Assembly (NCBI GenBank): GCA_023428135.1
Contig: JAEYZG010000023.1
Span: 1 to 48,220, forward strand
DNA length: 48,220 nucleotides
Direction: 5' to 3'
From: Bacteroidota bacterium
GTDB lineage: Bacteria; Bacteroidota; Bacteroidia; Cytophagales; Cytophagaceae
Under the pieces are notes generated by a model. That model saw only the letters and a list, made by a program, of their open reading frames with translations, searched no databases and had not been told where the DNA came from. Shown here in pieces: positions 9,172 to 17,543 of this stretch; positions within the stretch are counted from its first letter, which is position 1; the number at the start of each line of letters is the position of its first letter. The position numbers and the translations under genes are program-made.

Positions 9172-9936
9172 TTACCTTCTTCCTCTCAATGTTGGGGACA
9201 ACAAGTGGTCATTTCCGAAATGATATGTTACTCCAAGTAAAAGAGCGAAGGTATAGTTGTGATAGAACTGCTTGTAATTATCGTAGTTAGTCACAGGGAT
9301 ATCAGCATTGGTTTTAGCTTTCTTGTTTAAGGTATTGGTAATACCGAAGTCAAACTTTAAACTTGTGTTAAAAGTAAAGTGCTGCGAAAGGTAAACATCT
9401 AATCCAGCTCCAATAGCTGCATCTATGATAAACTTGTTATAATATTCATTTTTAGAAGGAGGAAGATCGTAGAATGCTGTCAGATTTGGGTCTTCTGCTC
9501 TTCGGGTGTAGATAACATTTCCTCCTGCGCCCTTTATAAGATATCCCAACTGAGGACCTCCATAAATTACAAAATCAGTTTTTTTAGTTAATTTATGAGA
9601 AACACGGAGAAATAAGGGAACTTTGATATAATCAAGTCTTCTTTTACCTTTTAATATAGTAGCGGTATCAGAAGGGTGATATAGAAGTTCAGATGTAAAT
9701 TTTTGATTGTGAGAGGCATAGAATGCACCTGTTTGGAATTTTGTCGCTCTGTCCAGGGTGAAATCTACATTTAGACCCGCTCCACCAGCAAATGTATTTT
9801 TGCTATCATATTGAGGATCATAATTGTTGGTTAAAATACCAGATTTGGAAGGGAAGTAGTATACTCCCAGCGTTACCTGTGCAAATGAAGCAGATACGCA
9901 AAATAAAAATGCGAGGAAAAGTAATGCTTTTTTCAT
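9172..9936 (-). CDS. Outer-membrane beta-barrel protein (PorT/OMP_b-brl type)
   Basis: 254 residues with a classical signal peptide (MKKALLFLAFLFCVSASFAQ) and a run of alternating strands typical of small outer-membrane barrels: TFAGGAGLNVDFTLDRATK, LDYIKVPLFLRVSHKL, FVIYGGPQLGYLIKG, IIDAAIGAGLDVYLSQHF and ALLLGVTYHFG. The IKVPLFLR...GGPQLGYL pattern is the signature of the Bacteroidota PorT-like barrel families. The role could be structural or transport; nothing specific is visible. It has its own terminator, and a possible promoter box TACTTTTG lies just upstream, so it is probably transcribed alone, divergently from rlmN. Confidence 0.82.
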   Translation of the reverse strand: MKKALLFLAFLFCVSASFAQVTLGVYYFPSKSGILTNNYDPQYDSKNTFAGGAGLNVDFTLDRATKFQTGAFYASHNQKFTSELLYHPSDTATILKGKRRLDYIKVPLFLRVSHKLTKKTDFVIYGGPQLGYLIKGAGGNVIYTRRAEDPNLTAFYDLPPSKNEYYNKFIIDAAIGAGLDVYLSQHFTFNTSLKFDFGITNTLNKKAKTNADIPVTNYDNYKQFYHNYTFALLLGVTYHFGNDHLLSPTLRGRR

Positions 9937-9956
9937 GTGAACTTATTTTGGTAATA

Positions 9957-9964
9957 CAAAAGTA
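9957..9964 (-). promoter_or_regulatory. Possible -7 box for the barrel gene
   Basis: On the minus strand TACTTTTG fits TAnnTTTG, 20 bases before the start codon. No TTTG is present at the usual 19-base spacing; the nearest is 24 bases away. Confidence 0.3.
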
Positions 9965-10100
9965 AGAAAAAATCCAATTCGATCCCTACAAAAAAAATGA
10001 CTCTAACGGATTTTAGTTATAACTGGTTGAAATTTCGATGTGAATTTTATATCGTCCATATATGTTTTAGCTAGGGCCAGTTATTTAAAGGGATAATTTG

Positions 10101-10108
10101 TACCTTTG
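10101..10108 (+). promoter_or_regulatory. Probable promoter -7 box of rlmN
   Basis: TACCTTTG (followed by CACC) is a perfect TAnnTTTG box only 5 bases before the rlmN ATG, implying a very short or absent 5' leader. The -33 region is poor. Confidence 0.5.
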
Positions 10109-10113
10109 CACCT

Positions 10114-11175
10114 ATGAGCACTCAGGTTTTAAAAGACATTCGTAAGCAAACTATTCAGGATCTGAAAATTTTTCTGGAAGAAAAAGGAGAGAAGGGATTT
10201 CGGGCAAAACAGATTTATGAATGGATTTGGAATAAAAGTGCGTCTTCTTTTGATGAAATGACAAACCTTTCTATTAAAACACGTGATCTTTTAAAGGAAA
10301 GTTTTGCGTTTCAGAAGGTTACCATTGCTCAAAAACAGGTAAGTTCGGATAAGACCATTAAAGTAGGTTTCAGACTTTTTGATGGCAATCTGGTGGAAGG
10401 AGTTTTGATTCCTGCTGATGATCGTATGACTGCTTGTGTTTCTTCTCAAGTGGGTTGCTCACTGACCTGCAAGTTCTGCGCTACTGGTTATATGGAAAGG
10501 AAAAGAAACCTTGAACCAGGGGAAATATATGATCAGGTGGTTTTGATAAGAAAGCTTGCAGAGGAACATTATAATACTCCTTTAACAAACATTGTATTTA
10601 TGGGAATGGGTGAGCCCTTACTCAATTATGCCAATGTATTAAAGGGTATAGAAATGATTACTTCTCCGGATGGCTTGAATATGGCTTCCAAAAGAATAAC
10701 ACTTTCAACTGCCGGGGTTGCTAAAATGATTAAAAAACTTGCGGATGATGAGGTGAAGTTTAACCTGGCGTTATCGCTACATGCTGCGAATGATGTGAAG
10801 AGAAATGAGATCATGCCGATCAACGAAACCAATAGTCTTCAAGCATTAGGAGAAGCATTAAGATATTTTTACAAAAAAACTGGCACGCGTGTCACATATG
10901 AATATATTGTATTTCATGATGTTAATGACAAGATTGAAGATGCCCGAGAGCTTTACGAATTCAGTAAAATCATACCTTGCAAAATCAATATTATAGAATA
11001 CAACCCCATTGCGGAAGCTTCTTATGTGAATGCAAAAGAGGATAGAATTGAAAAATTCAGAGCATTTCTGGAGGCTAAAGATGTCACGGTAAATGTTCGG
11101 AGAAGCAGGGGCAAAGATATAGATGCAGCCTGCGGTCAGCTTGCTATCAAAGAAAAACCAGGATCAGTTGCCTAG
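10114..11175 (+). CDS. rlmN: 23S rRNA (adenine-2503-C2) methyltransferase RlmN
   Basis: 353 residues of a radical-SAM methyltransferase that adds a C2 methyl to A2503 in 23S rRNA and to A37 in some tRNAs, using two SAM molecules in the cytoplasm. The [4Fe-4S] cluster motif CSLTCKFC is visible at residues 115-122 (Cys115, 119, 122). The GMGEPLLNYANV SAM-binding region, the LSLHAANDVKR strand and the second catalytic cysteine in DAACGQLA (Cys340) are also present. The N-terminal GFRAKQIYEWIW segment is the helical RNA-binding domain of RlmN. The start ATG at 10114 follows a -7 promoter box almost directly. The convergent gene on the other strand ends 7 bases downstream. Confidence 0.97.
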   Translation: MSTQVLKDIRKQTIQDLKIFLEEKGEKGFRAKQIYEWIWNKSASSFDEMTNLSIKTRDLLKESFAFQKVTIAQKQVSSDKTIKVGFRLFDGNLVEGVLIPADDRMTACVSSQVGCSLTCKFCATGYMERKRNLEPGEIYDQVVLIRKLAEEHYNTPLTNIVFMGMGEPLLNYANVLKGIEMITSPDGLNMASKRITLSTAGVAKMIKKLADDEVKFNLALSLHAANDVKRNEIMPINETNSLQALGEALRYFYKKTGTRVTYEYIVFHDVNDKIEDARELYEFSKIIPCKINIIEYNPIAEASYVNAKEDRIEKFRAFLEAKDVTVNVRRSRGKDIDAACGQLAIKEKPGSVA

Positions 11176-11195
11176 GGCTTTCCTAAAAGGCAACT
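11166..11195. terminator. Hairpin shared by two convergent gene ends
   Basis: AGTTGCCT (11166-11173) pairs perfectly with AGGCAACT (11188-11195), with a further AGG/CCT pair inside. It covers the stop codons of both rlmN and the convergent minus-strand gene. There is no U-run on either side, so it may be a weak or non-standard terminator. Confidence 0.4.
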
Positions 11196-12523
11196 GAAAT
11201 ATTAGTGGCAAGGTCTGCTCCTTTTCCATGCTCAGGGAAAATAAAACCGGTTAAGTTGTCTGAGCTGAATCCCCATTTAAAACTTTGCCCGATTTTAAAA
11301 CTGAAAAAGGCACCTACCGCTCTTTTATTATAGCCCCCAGCGGAAAGTAAAACGCCTCCATTAAAAACTCTATGAAAGTCATGGTTGTAACCTATGCTGA
11401 AAAAGGACTTTGTTGTAGAGCCGGGAAGATTCTGGAATCCCTGAATGTAAGTAAAGAAGATGGTGTTAGAGTTATAAGTTTGATCGTCTTTTTTGGAAGT
11501 TCTTGGGGTTTTGATTTTTCCTTCAATCACAAGTCTCGTACTTAATGGTGTTTTATACGAGCCTCCTTTGGTTTTTACAGGGTCAAAAATCTGGGCAAGT
11601 GTATCCGTGCTGTATTTCTGACTACCGAAGAATCTGCTAATGATCAATCCTTCATATTTTACCTGTCCTGAGCGTTCATAGGTGGTAACTTCTTTATCAT
11701 ATTTTACAGCACCAAGATCTAATATGCTAGTTGTAAATTGAAGGTATTTATTGACAAAAACAGTAACACCTGCATCTGCACCAAAGCCTTTTCCATTTGA
11801 GTTCCGCAGATTGAGGTTATCAATTCCGGAGGTTTGTACTTTATAGTTAAAATCAAAATCTATAAAACGTCCTTCAGGATCTGTATACATTGACCCATTT
11901 GCAGGGCTCATATATATGGAGCCGATGCCAGTCAGGTATTTTAACCGTGCCCCAACTCTTATTCCAAATCCATCTTCTTTCCCAATGACTGGAATAGCAG
12001 CACCAATTGCATATTCTCTAAGGTAGTTCACGTTTAAACTTGCTGGGCCCAGGTCTACACGTTGCCCGGCAAATTGCTTGTTTCCTTTTAAAGCAAGCTT
12101 CAGGAAGTTTTCACCAAATAAAAAACTTGTACCGAATCTTTCATTTACCCCTAGAGAAAAGGCGAGTTTTTTTTCAGACTTAGTCTTAAATTGGACAGCC
12201 ACTCCTAGTAACTGAAAATCAAGCCCTGCACCAAAAAGATTTTCATTATTCAGTTTTGATAAGACTTTATTGACGTCCTGATTCTGTATTAATCCTTTTT
12301 GATAAATTTCTTTGGCAGTCCTATAATCAAAAGATGTATTGCCCATCCAGACATAACTATTGATGCCAATCTGGACATGCTTGTTTCCCAAGTCCAGTTC
12401 GGACGGAGAGTATTTGGAAGCATTCAGATCATTATAGTTGCAATACCTCGTGCCCATATTATTTTGAGCTGAAGCAAATAATCCTGTTGAAAAAATGAAC
12501 AGTGCTGTTAAAATATTTCTCAT
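11183..12523 (-). CDS. Outer-membrane protein, DUF5723-like
   Basis: 446 residues with a signal peptide ending near FASAQ, then many barrel-type strands rich in Gly and aromatics (FGAGLDFQLLGVAVQFK, IGAAIPVIG..GFGIRVGARLKYLTG, GADAGVTVFVNKYLQFTTS). The final strand ends DLATNISVAF, with a terminal Phe as in outer-membrane barrels. The overall pattern resembles Bacteroidota proteins annotated DUF5723, a FadL/PorV-like barrel of unknown role; this assignment is from memory of the pattern. It starts 5 bases after the stop of the upstream lipoprotein gene, so the two form a two-gene operon and may act together at the outer membrane. Confidence 0.75.
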   Translation of the reverse strand: MRNILTALFIFSTGLFASAQNNMGTRYCNYNDLNASKYSPSELDLGNKHVQIGINSYVWMGNTSFDYRTAKEIYQKGLIQNQDVNKVLSKLNNENLFGAGLDFQLLGVAVQFKTKSEKKLAFSLGVNERFGTSFLFGENFLKLALKGNKQFAGQRVDLGPASLNVNYLREYAIGAAIPVIGKEDGFGIRVGARLKYLTGIGSIYMSPANGSMYTDPEGRFIDFDFNYKVQTSGIDNLNLRNSNGKGFGADAGVTVFVNKYLQFTTSILDLGAVKYDKEVTTYERSGQVKYEGLIISRFFGSQKYSTDTLAQIFDPVKTKGGSYKTPLSTRLVIEGKIKTPRTSKKDDQTYNSNTIFFTYIQGFQNLPGSTTKSFFSIGYNHDFHRVFNGGVLLSAGGYNKRAVGAFFSFKIGQSFKWGFSSDNLTGFIFPEHGKGADLATNISVAF

Positions 12524-12528
12524 GAAAA

Positions 12529-13569
12529 TTATTTTTTTATTGCAACATCTAAATCCCCGGTGAGCTGAAATTTCAAAAGATTATCCTTGTTGATGGTCAC
12601 ATCAGGAGGATTGGCAGCATTGAATCTGATTCGAAGGAATTCTGCGTTGATTATTTTATTGGCTTTAGCTTCGTTGAGTTCAGTTGTTATTTTGGTTTCT
12701 CTCGGAGCTACAGTTACTCCATTGGCAATCACAGGTTCCTGAATAGTCGGATCTGTGTTGAATAGAGAGTCCAGGACTGTATAGGAGCCATCCAGGAAGT
12801 ACAACTGAAGACTGAATTTTAAAGGCATGCCATTGTTGGCAAAAGTAAATAACTTTCCGGAAAGGGATTGAGCATTTATATCTGTTCCCTTAAGGTTTAA
12901 ATCTACAGTTTCTTCTACATTGAATGTATTGCCCTGCGACAGTGTGATTGATTTAAATTTCAGTTTATCTATATAGACTTCTATTTTAAACTCCTTGGAA
13001 GGATCCAGTATTTCTGTATTTGTGCTTTTTTGGGTTGCAAAGTTGAGGATTTGCAGGTCCAACTCCGGCAGTAAAGTTTTATTATTCAGATTGACAGCGG
13101 GCATTTTGTAAATACCTCCATTACCAGGAAGCCCCAAAGGTAGTTCATGGTTTACAAGAGGATCACCAAGAGGGTCACCACTTTGACTTATTTTAACAAT
13201 AACCCCTGGTTTTACATCAAAGGGAAGATTGTTGGTAAGTACAAAATAAATCTCTCCTGATTCTACCTCGGCAGACTTAAAAGTCTCTGTCAAATCAAGG
13301 TGGTTAGGAGGAAGACTCAAAGGGCCGATTTCAGGTACATCTTTTATTTTTATCGGTTCTTTCTGAGTAATCCCAAAGTCTTTTTCCAGACTGAAAGCGT
13401 TTACATATGCAAAACTGTCTATGTCCGGAATTTCATTTATACTGAGATCCTCTTTAACCAAAGGTCCCAAAATCTGGGCATCCCAATCGGGTTCCAGTTC
13501 TTGGTCTTGTTTTAAATTGCAGGAAAAGAGAAATAAAAGAATAATAAACAAAAAGCGTTCTGATTTCAT
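12529..13569 (-). CDS. Putative lipoprotein, operon partner of the barrel protein
   Basis: 346 residues when started at ATG 13567-13569. The frame is open to 13614, but starting at 13569 gives a proper type II signal peptide (MKSERFLFIILLFLFSC, lipidated Cys17), whereas the longer form would bury it. The mature part is beta-rich with repeated DPS/DPT and NLKG-type segments, and no known domain is recognised. A pair of Ig-like beta domains is a reasonable guess (GNTFNVEETVDLNLKGTDI, then TPDVTI-like end strands). It is 5 bases upstream of the barrel gene; lipoprotein + barrel pairs are common in this phylum, but the joint function is unknown. Confidence 0.72.
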   Translation of the reverse strand: MKSERFLFIILLFLFSCNLKQDQELEPDWDAQILGPLVKEDLSINEIPDIDSFAYVNAFSLEKDFGITQKEPIKIKDVPEIGPLSLPPNHLDLTETFKSAEVESGEIYFVLTNNLPFDVKPGVIVKISQSGDPLGDPLVNHELPLGLPGNGGIYKMPAVNLNNKTLLPELDLQILNFATQKSTNTEILDPSKEFKIEVYIDKLKFKSITLSQGNTFNVEETVDLNLKGTDINAQSLSGKLFTFANNGMPLKFSLQLYFLDGSYTVLDSLFNTDPTIQEPVIANGVTVAPRETKITTELNEAKANKIINAEFLRIRFNAANPPDVTINKDNLLKFQLTGDLDVAIKK

Positions 13570-13727
13570 TGAGTTAAAAAAAGTCACATACTGGTTAAAG
13601 ATAGTCAATTTCATTGAATGATAAAATTTATCTGATTTAGGTCATTAACGTTCAAAAACTTTAACGGTTGGTAAAGATTTCTTAATATAGCAGTGTATTA
13701 GTATTTTGGGTATTTAATTTATAGAAA

Positions 13728-14315
13728 ATGAATTATAGAAGTATTGCAGGGGTATTGGTAATCTTTGCTTGTCTTTTTTCCTGTTCCGAAGATAAACCTC
13801 AAATGGAGGAACAAGTGCATGAACAGCCAGCAGACACAGATACAATAGTATCTGGTATTGATACGCTGAGAACGGAAATGATAAAAATCCTTAAGGCTGA
13901 CAGTGGGGTTTTCAGAGGAGTAAACTTTGGAATGACCAAAGAGGAGGTCAGTGCTTTAGAATCGGATACCAAAAGAGATTCAACAGAACAGACTTATCTT
14001 GACTATCTTTTTGATGTGAATGAACTTGAAGAGGCGGAAGTCTCCTATTTTTATGGCAAAGATTTAAAGATAAATAAGATACAGCTTAATGTGTATCCAG
14101 AAGACCAGGACTCACAGACTCAATATTTTAACGAATTAAAGACATTTTTAACTGAAAGAAATGGTGAGCCACAGACAATTACCGATAAGAATGCAATATG
14201 GCAGACACCGGAAGCTTTAATAAATATGAAAAAAATGGGGAATGAAAAGGTGCACGATATTCAGGTAGATTTTGTTCCTGCGCCAATCTCAACTCCCACT
14301 GCGGCAATAAAATAA
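13728..14315 (+). CDS. Hypothetical lipoprotein
   Basis: 195 residues with a lipoprotein signal (VLVIFACLFSC, lipidated Cys19), followed by an acidic linker (MEEQVHEQPADTDTIVSG) and a compact domain. The segment GVFRGVNFGMTKEEVSALE recalls the 'G-x-x-x-G-M-s-k-e-e-V' opening of several bacterial lipoprotein domains with a two-layer fold. Function is not recognised. It ends in a clear terminator, so it is probably a single-gene unit between a minus-strand operon and dnaK. Confidence 0.7.
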   Translation: MNYRSIAGVLVIFACLFSCSEDKPQMEEQVHEQPADTDTIVSGIDTLRTEMIKILKADSGVFRGVNFGMTKEEVSALESDTKRDSTEQTYLDYLFDVNELEEAEVSYFYGKDLKINKIQLNVYPEDQDSQTQYFNELKTFLTERNGEPQTITDKNAIWQTPEALINMKKMGNEKVHDIQVDFVPAPISTPTAAIK

Positions 14316-14332
14316 TCAATAAGCTTTTTGTC

Positions 14333-14361
14333 AGGCAAAGAACTCATTCTTTGCCTTTTTT
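14333..14361 (+). terminator. Terminator after the 13.7-kb lipoprotein gene
   Basis: 10-bp stem AGGCAAAGAA (14333-14342) with its complement (14347-14356), a 4-base loop CTCA, then a T-run. Confidence 0.9.
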
Positions 14362-14392
14362 TCATCTTTTTCTTTCCTTTTTTAGGGGTTTA

Positions 14393-14434
14393 TGTCAGAA
14401 TGGCATGCTGTCAGTTCGGAATTCCTGTTGGCAT
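14393..14434 (+). promoter_or_regulatory. Repeated TGTCAG / TGGCAT boxes upstream of dnaK
   Basis: TGTCAG occurs at 14393-14398 and 14409-14414; TGGCAT at 14401-14406 and 14429-14434. The paired arrangement about 60-100 bases before the dnaK start suggests a heat-shock promoter or operator. No CIRCE element was seen. Function is inferred from repetition and position only. Confidence 0.4.
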
Positions 14435-14493
14435 AACCATTGTTATAGGTAGAAGCAACAGAGAAAATTAACAACCTTTTAAAATATTTATTT

Positions 14494-16404
14494 ATGGGAA
14501 AAATTATTGGTATAGACTTAGGTACAACGAACTCCTGCGTGTCTGTTATGGAGGGAAATGAACCGGTTGTAATTGCCAACAGCGAAGGTAGGAGAACAAC
14601 TCCATCTATTGTTGCTTTCCTTGACAATGGGGAAAGAAAAGTCGGAGATCCTGCAAAGCGTCAGGCGATTATCAATCCGAGGAATACCATTACGTCTATC
14701 AAAAGATTCATGGGAGTGAAATATTCTGAAGTAACTAAAGAAGCTTCAAATGTTACTTATACTGTGGAAAAAGGACCTAATGATACTCCAAGAGTAAAAA
14801 TAGGAGACAGACATTATACTCCTCAGGAGATTTCAGCGATGATTCTTCAGAAAATGAAAGCTACTGCAGAAGATTATCTGGGTCATGAAGTTAAAGAAGC
14901 CGTAATTACTGTACCAGCATACTTTAACGATGCAGAAAGACAGGCTACTAAAGAAGCGGGTCAGATTGCTGGTCTTGAGGTAAAACGTATCATAAACGAG
15001 CCTACAGCGGCAGCACTTGCATATGGTCTTGATAAGAAACATCAGGATATGGTTATCGCTGTATTTGACCTTGGTGGTGGTACTTTCGATATATCAATTC
15101 TTGAATTAGGTGATGGTGTATTTGAAGTAAAATCTACTAACGGTGATACACACCTTGGTGGTGATGACTTTGACCAGGTGATCATCGACTGGCTGGCAGA
15201 AGAATTTAAAAAAGATGAAGGTCTGGATCTTAGAAAAGACCCAATGGCTCTTCAAAGATTGAAAGAAGCAGCGGAGAAAGCTAAAGTTGAACTTTCCAGC
15301 TCTACTGCTACAGAGATCAACCTGCCTTACATTATGCCAGTTGACGGGGTTCCTAAACACCTTGTAAGACAATTAACAAGAGCAAAATTTGAGCAGCTTG
15401 CGGATTCTCTTATTAAGAGAACTCTTGAGCCTTGCAAAAAAGCGCTTAAAGATGCTGGTCTTTCAATAGATAAAATCAATGAAGTAATCCTTGTAGGAGG
15501 TTCTACCAGAATTCCGAGAATACAGGAAGAGGTTGAGAAATTCTTCGGAAAGAAACCTTCTAAAGGGGTTAACCCGGATGAGGTAGTTGCAGTAGGTGCA
15601 GCGATCCAGGGTGGTGTATTGACTGGTGAAGTAAAAGACGTACTTCTTCTAGACGTTACTCCTCTTTCTCTTGGAATCGAAACTATGGGAGGTGTGTTCA
15701 CCAAACTGATCGAGTCTAACACTACTATTCCATCAAAAAAATCAGAAGTGTTCTCTACGGCTTCAGACAGCCAGCCATCTGTAGAAATTCACGTATTGCA
15801 AGGTGAAAGACAAATGGCTAAAGATAACAGAACTATCGGACGTTTCCACCTTGACGGAATACCACCAGCACCAAGAGGAGTTCCTCAAATTGAAGTAACA
15901 TTCGATATCGATGCAAACGGTATTCTTCACGTATCTGCTAAAGACAGAGGTACAGGAAAAGAGCAGAAGATAAGAATCGAGGCTTCTTCTGGTTTAACTG
16001 ATGCTGAGATCGAGAAGATGAAAGCTGAAGCTAAAGCAAATGAGGAGGCAGATAAGAGGGAGAAAGAAAGTGCCGAGAAAATCAACGCTGCTGACTCATT
16101 GATCTTCCAGACTGAAAAGCAATTGAAAGAATACGGAGATAAACTTTCTGCAGGAAATAAATCAGCTATTGAAAGTGCCCTTGCGGAGCTTAAAACTGCT
16201 CACGGTTCAAGAAATGTGGAGGCTATAGATACTGCTCTTGCATCCTTGAATAAAGCATGGGAAGCTGCTTCTCAGGAGATGTATAGTGCAACTCAGGGAG
16301 CTGGTCCTGAAGCTGGTGGCGGTGCTGCCGGACAAGGCCCGACTGATACAGGAGGAGTTACTGATGTTGACTACGAAGAAGTTGATTCTAACAAGAATAA
16401 GTAA
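14494..16404 (+). CDS. dnaK: Chaperone DnaK (Hsp70)
   Basis: 636 residues, full length. The cytoplasmic Hsp70 binds exposed hydrophobic stretches of client proteins in an ATP-driven cycle with DnaJ and GrpE, and hands aggregates to ClpB (6.3-8.9 kb). The ATPase domain begins GIDLGTTNSCV (residues 5-15) and contains VPAYFNDAERQATKEAG, IINEPTAAALAYGLD, FDLGGGTFDIS and VGGSTRIPRIQ. The interdomain linker DVLLLDVTPLSLGIET leads into the substrate domain, and the tail is Gly-rich and ends DVDYEEVDSNKNK. Neither dnaJ nor grpE is adjacent. The gene is preceded by repeated TGTCAG/TGGCAT boxes and followed by a strong terminator. Confidence 0.98.
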   Translation: MGKIIGIDLGTTNSCVSVMEGNEPVVIANSEGRRTTPSIVAFLDNGERKVGDPAKRQAIINPRNTITSIKRFMGVKYSEVTKEASNVTYTVEKGPNDTPRVKIGDRHYTPQEISAMILQKMKATAEDYLGHEVKEAVITVPAYFNDAERQATKEAGQIAGLEVKRIINEPTAAALAYGLDKKHQDMVIAVFDLGGGTFDISILELGDGVFEVKSTNGDTHLGGDDFDQVIIDWLAEEFKKDEGLDLRKDPMALQRLKEAAEKAKVELSSSTATEINLPYIMPVDGVPKHLVRQLTRAKFEQLADSLIKRTLEPCKKALKDAGLSIDKINEVILVGGSTRIPRIQEEVEKFFGKKPSKGVNPDEVVAVGAAIQGGVLTGEVKDVLLLDVTPLSLGIETMGGVFTKLIESNTTIPSKKSEVFSTASDSQPSVEIHVLQGERQMAKDNRTIGRFHLDGIPPAPRGVPQIEVTFDIDANGILHVSAKDRGTGKEQKIRIEASSGLTDAEIEKMKAEAKANEEADKREKESAEKINAADSLIFQTEKQLKEYGDKLSAGNKSAIESALAELKTAHGSRNVEAIDTALASLNKAWEAASQEMYSATQGAGPEAGGGAAGQGPTDTGGVTDVDYEEVDSNKNK

Positions 16405-16440
16405 TAGGTAGTAAGTGATAAATTCTTAAGTTTAACAATG

Positions 16441-16474
16441 AAGCCCTGGAGTTTTACTTCGGGGCTTTTTTTGT
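16441..16474 (+). terminator. Terminator of dnaK
   Basis: 11-bp stem (AAGCCCTGGAG at 16441-16451 with CTTCGGGGCTT at 16457-16467, two G-T pairs), a 5-base loop, then TTTTTTT? a T-run to about 16473. Confidence 0.88.
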
Positions 16475-16522
16475 GGAATTTAATTTAAAGAGGTAGTTTT
16501 AATTATATAATTTAATAATCAA

Positions 16523-17275
16523 ATGAGACTCATTTTTTTACTTTTTGCAGTTTTACTTTTTTCATGTATAGAAAATTTTTCTGAAAAGGCAGATGGCAAT
16601 ATTGAAAATGCTACTTTTATAAGGGACTCTGTTTCTCTGAAATCGATGCCTTTGGACTCCTTAACAACAAAACCAGACACAGTTCTATTCCTAATAGATA
16701 AAATTAATCGGTGCGTTTTACAAATGGAAGATATAAAGTTTTCAGAGGATGAAGATGGTAGCAAATGGATTGTTTATTGGGATTCTTTAATGATTTATTT
16801 TGACCAATTGTTACAAGGTAATTTATTAAATACAGAGCAATTGAAAACACTAGAATCAGTTGTGTTTTCAGAGGATCAGCAGGCAGGAGTTTTAAATGTT
16901 TTTGAAAATAGCGGAGGTACATTTCAATCGTACACAATTTGTATGTTTCACAAAATAAAAGATTCAGTTTATTATGATATCCAGTATAATGAATTGCCTG
17001 TTGGAGGAGTTTATGGACTTGGGAAAAATCGTTATATCATTTCAGGAGGAGGGAAATCTTGTTCTACTTGTTATTCAGACTTTCTTAAAGAAGTTGAATT
17101 CAGGCAAGATAGTTTTATAGTGAATAAAAAATTTGACATAAATTATAGAATGGGAGAAGAGGTTACATTTGATTATGATCCTCAAAGTCGTTTGTTTAGA
17201 TATGAATGTTGTCCAGAATCAGAAATGAAAGGAGACAATGCTGAATGTGAGGAGGTATGCGAAATTCAGTTTTAA
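16523..17275 (+). CDS. Hypothetical lipoprotein with Cys-rich C-terminus
   Basis: 250 residues with a short lipoprotein signal (MRLIFLLFAVLLFSC, lipidated Cys15). The mature region has no recognised domain. It carries an unusual set of cysteines for an AT-rich envelope protein: GKSCSTCYSDF in the middle, then YECCPESE and CEEVCEIQF near the end. They could form disulphides in the periplasm or bind metal. It is followed by 268 bases without genes, where nothing distinct was seen. It is presumably transcribed alone. Confidence 0.65.
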   Translation: MRLIFLLFAVLLFSCIENFSEKADGNIENATFIRDSVSLKSMPLDSLTTKPDTVLFLIDKINRCVLQMEDIKFSEDEDGSKWIVYWDSLMIYFDQLLQGNLLNTEQLKTLESVVFSEDQQAGVLNVFENSGGTFQSYTICMFHKIKDSVYYDIQYNELPVGGVYGLGKNRYIISGGGKSCSTCYSDFLKEVEFRQDSFIVNKKFDINYRMGEEVTFDYDPQSRLFRYECCPESEMKGDNAECEEVCEIQF

Positions 17276-17543
17276 TATTACTTAAGGAACAGAAGTTGCG
17301 CTTAAGAAGTCCCGTATTTAAAATTTCAGAGTAGATAATCTTCGGAGCAAATCGAGGTTTTTTCAATATTTTTACTCGGTCTATGAATTTGATATGGAGA
17401 AAGTTAAACTTATGAATTACGTAATTACATAATTGCATAATAAATAAGAAAAGAGTAGTGGTACATCTAATTTCATGCTTGGAATACCACGTTCGATTTT
17501 GTATTTTAGTTTATATCTTTTTAAAATAAACTTTTTATAAAAA

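Noticed and set aside
14380..14493. Sigma-54 promoter upstream of dnaK (TGGCA boxes)
   Set aside because: The GG at the TGGCAT boxes is followed 10 bases later by GT, not GC, and the -12 TTGC element is absent, so the sigma-54 reading is not supported.
15327..15722. 131-residue minus-strand frame inside dnaK
   Set aside because: A shadow produced by dnaK codon usage on the opposite strand; no start signal or family.
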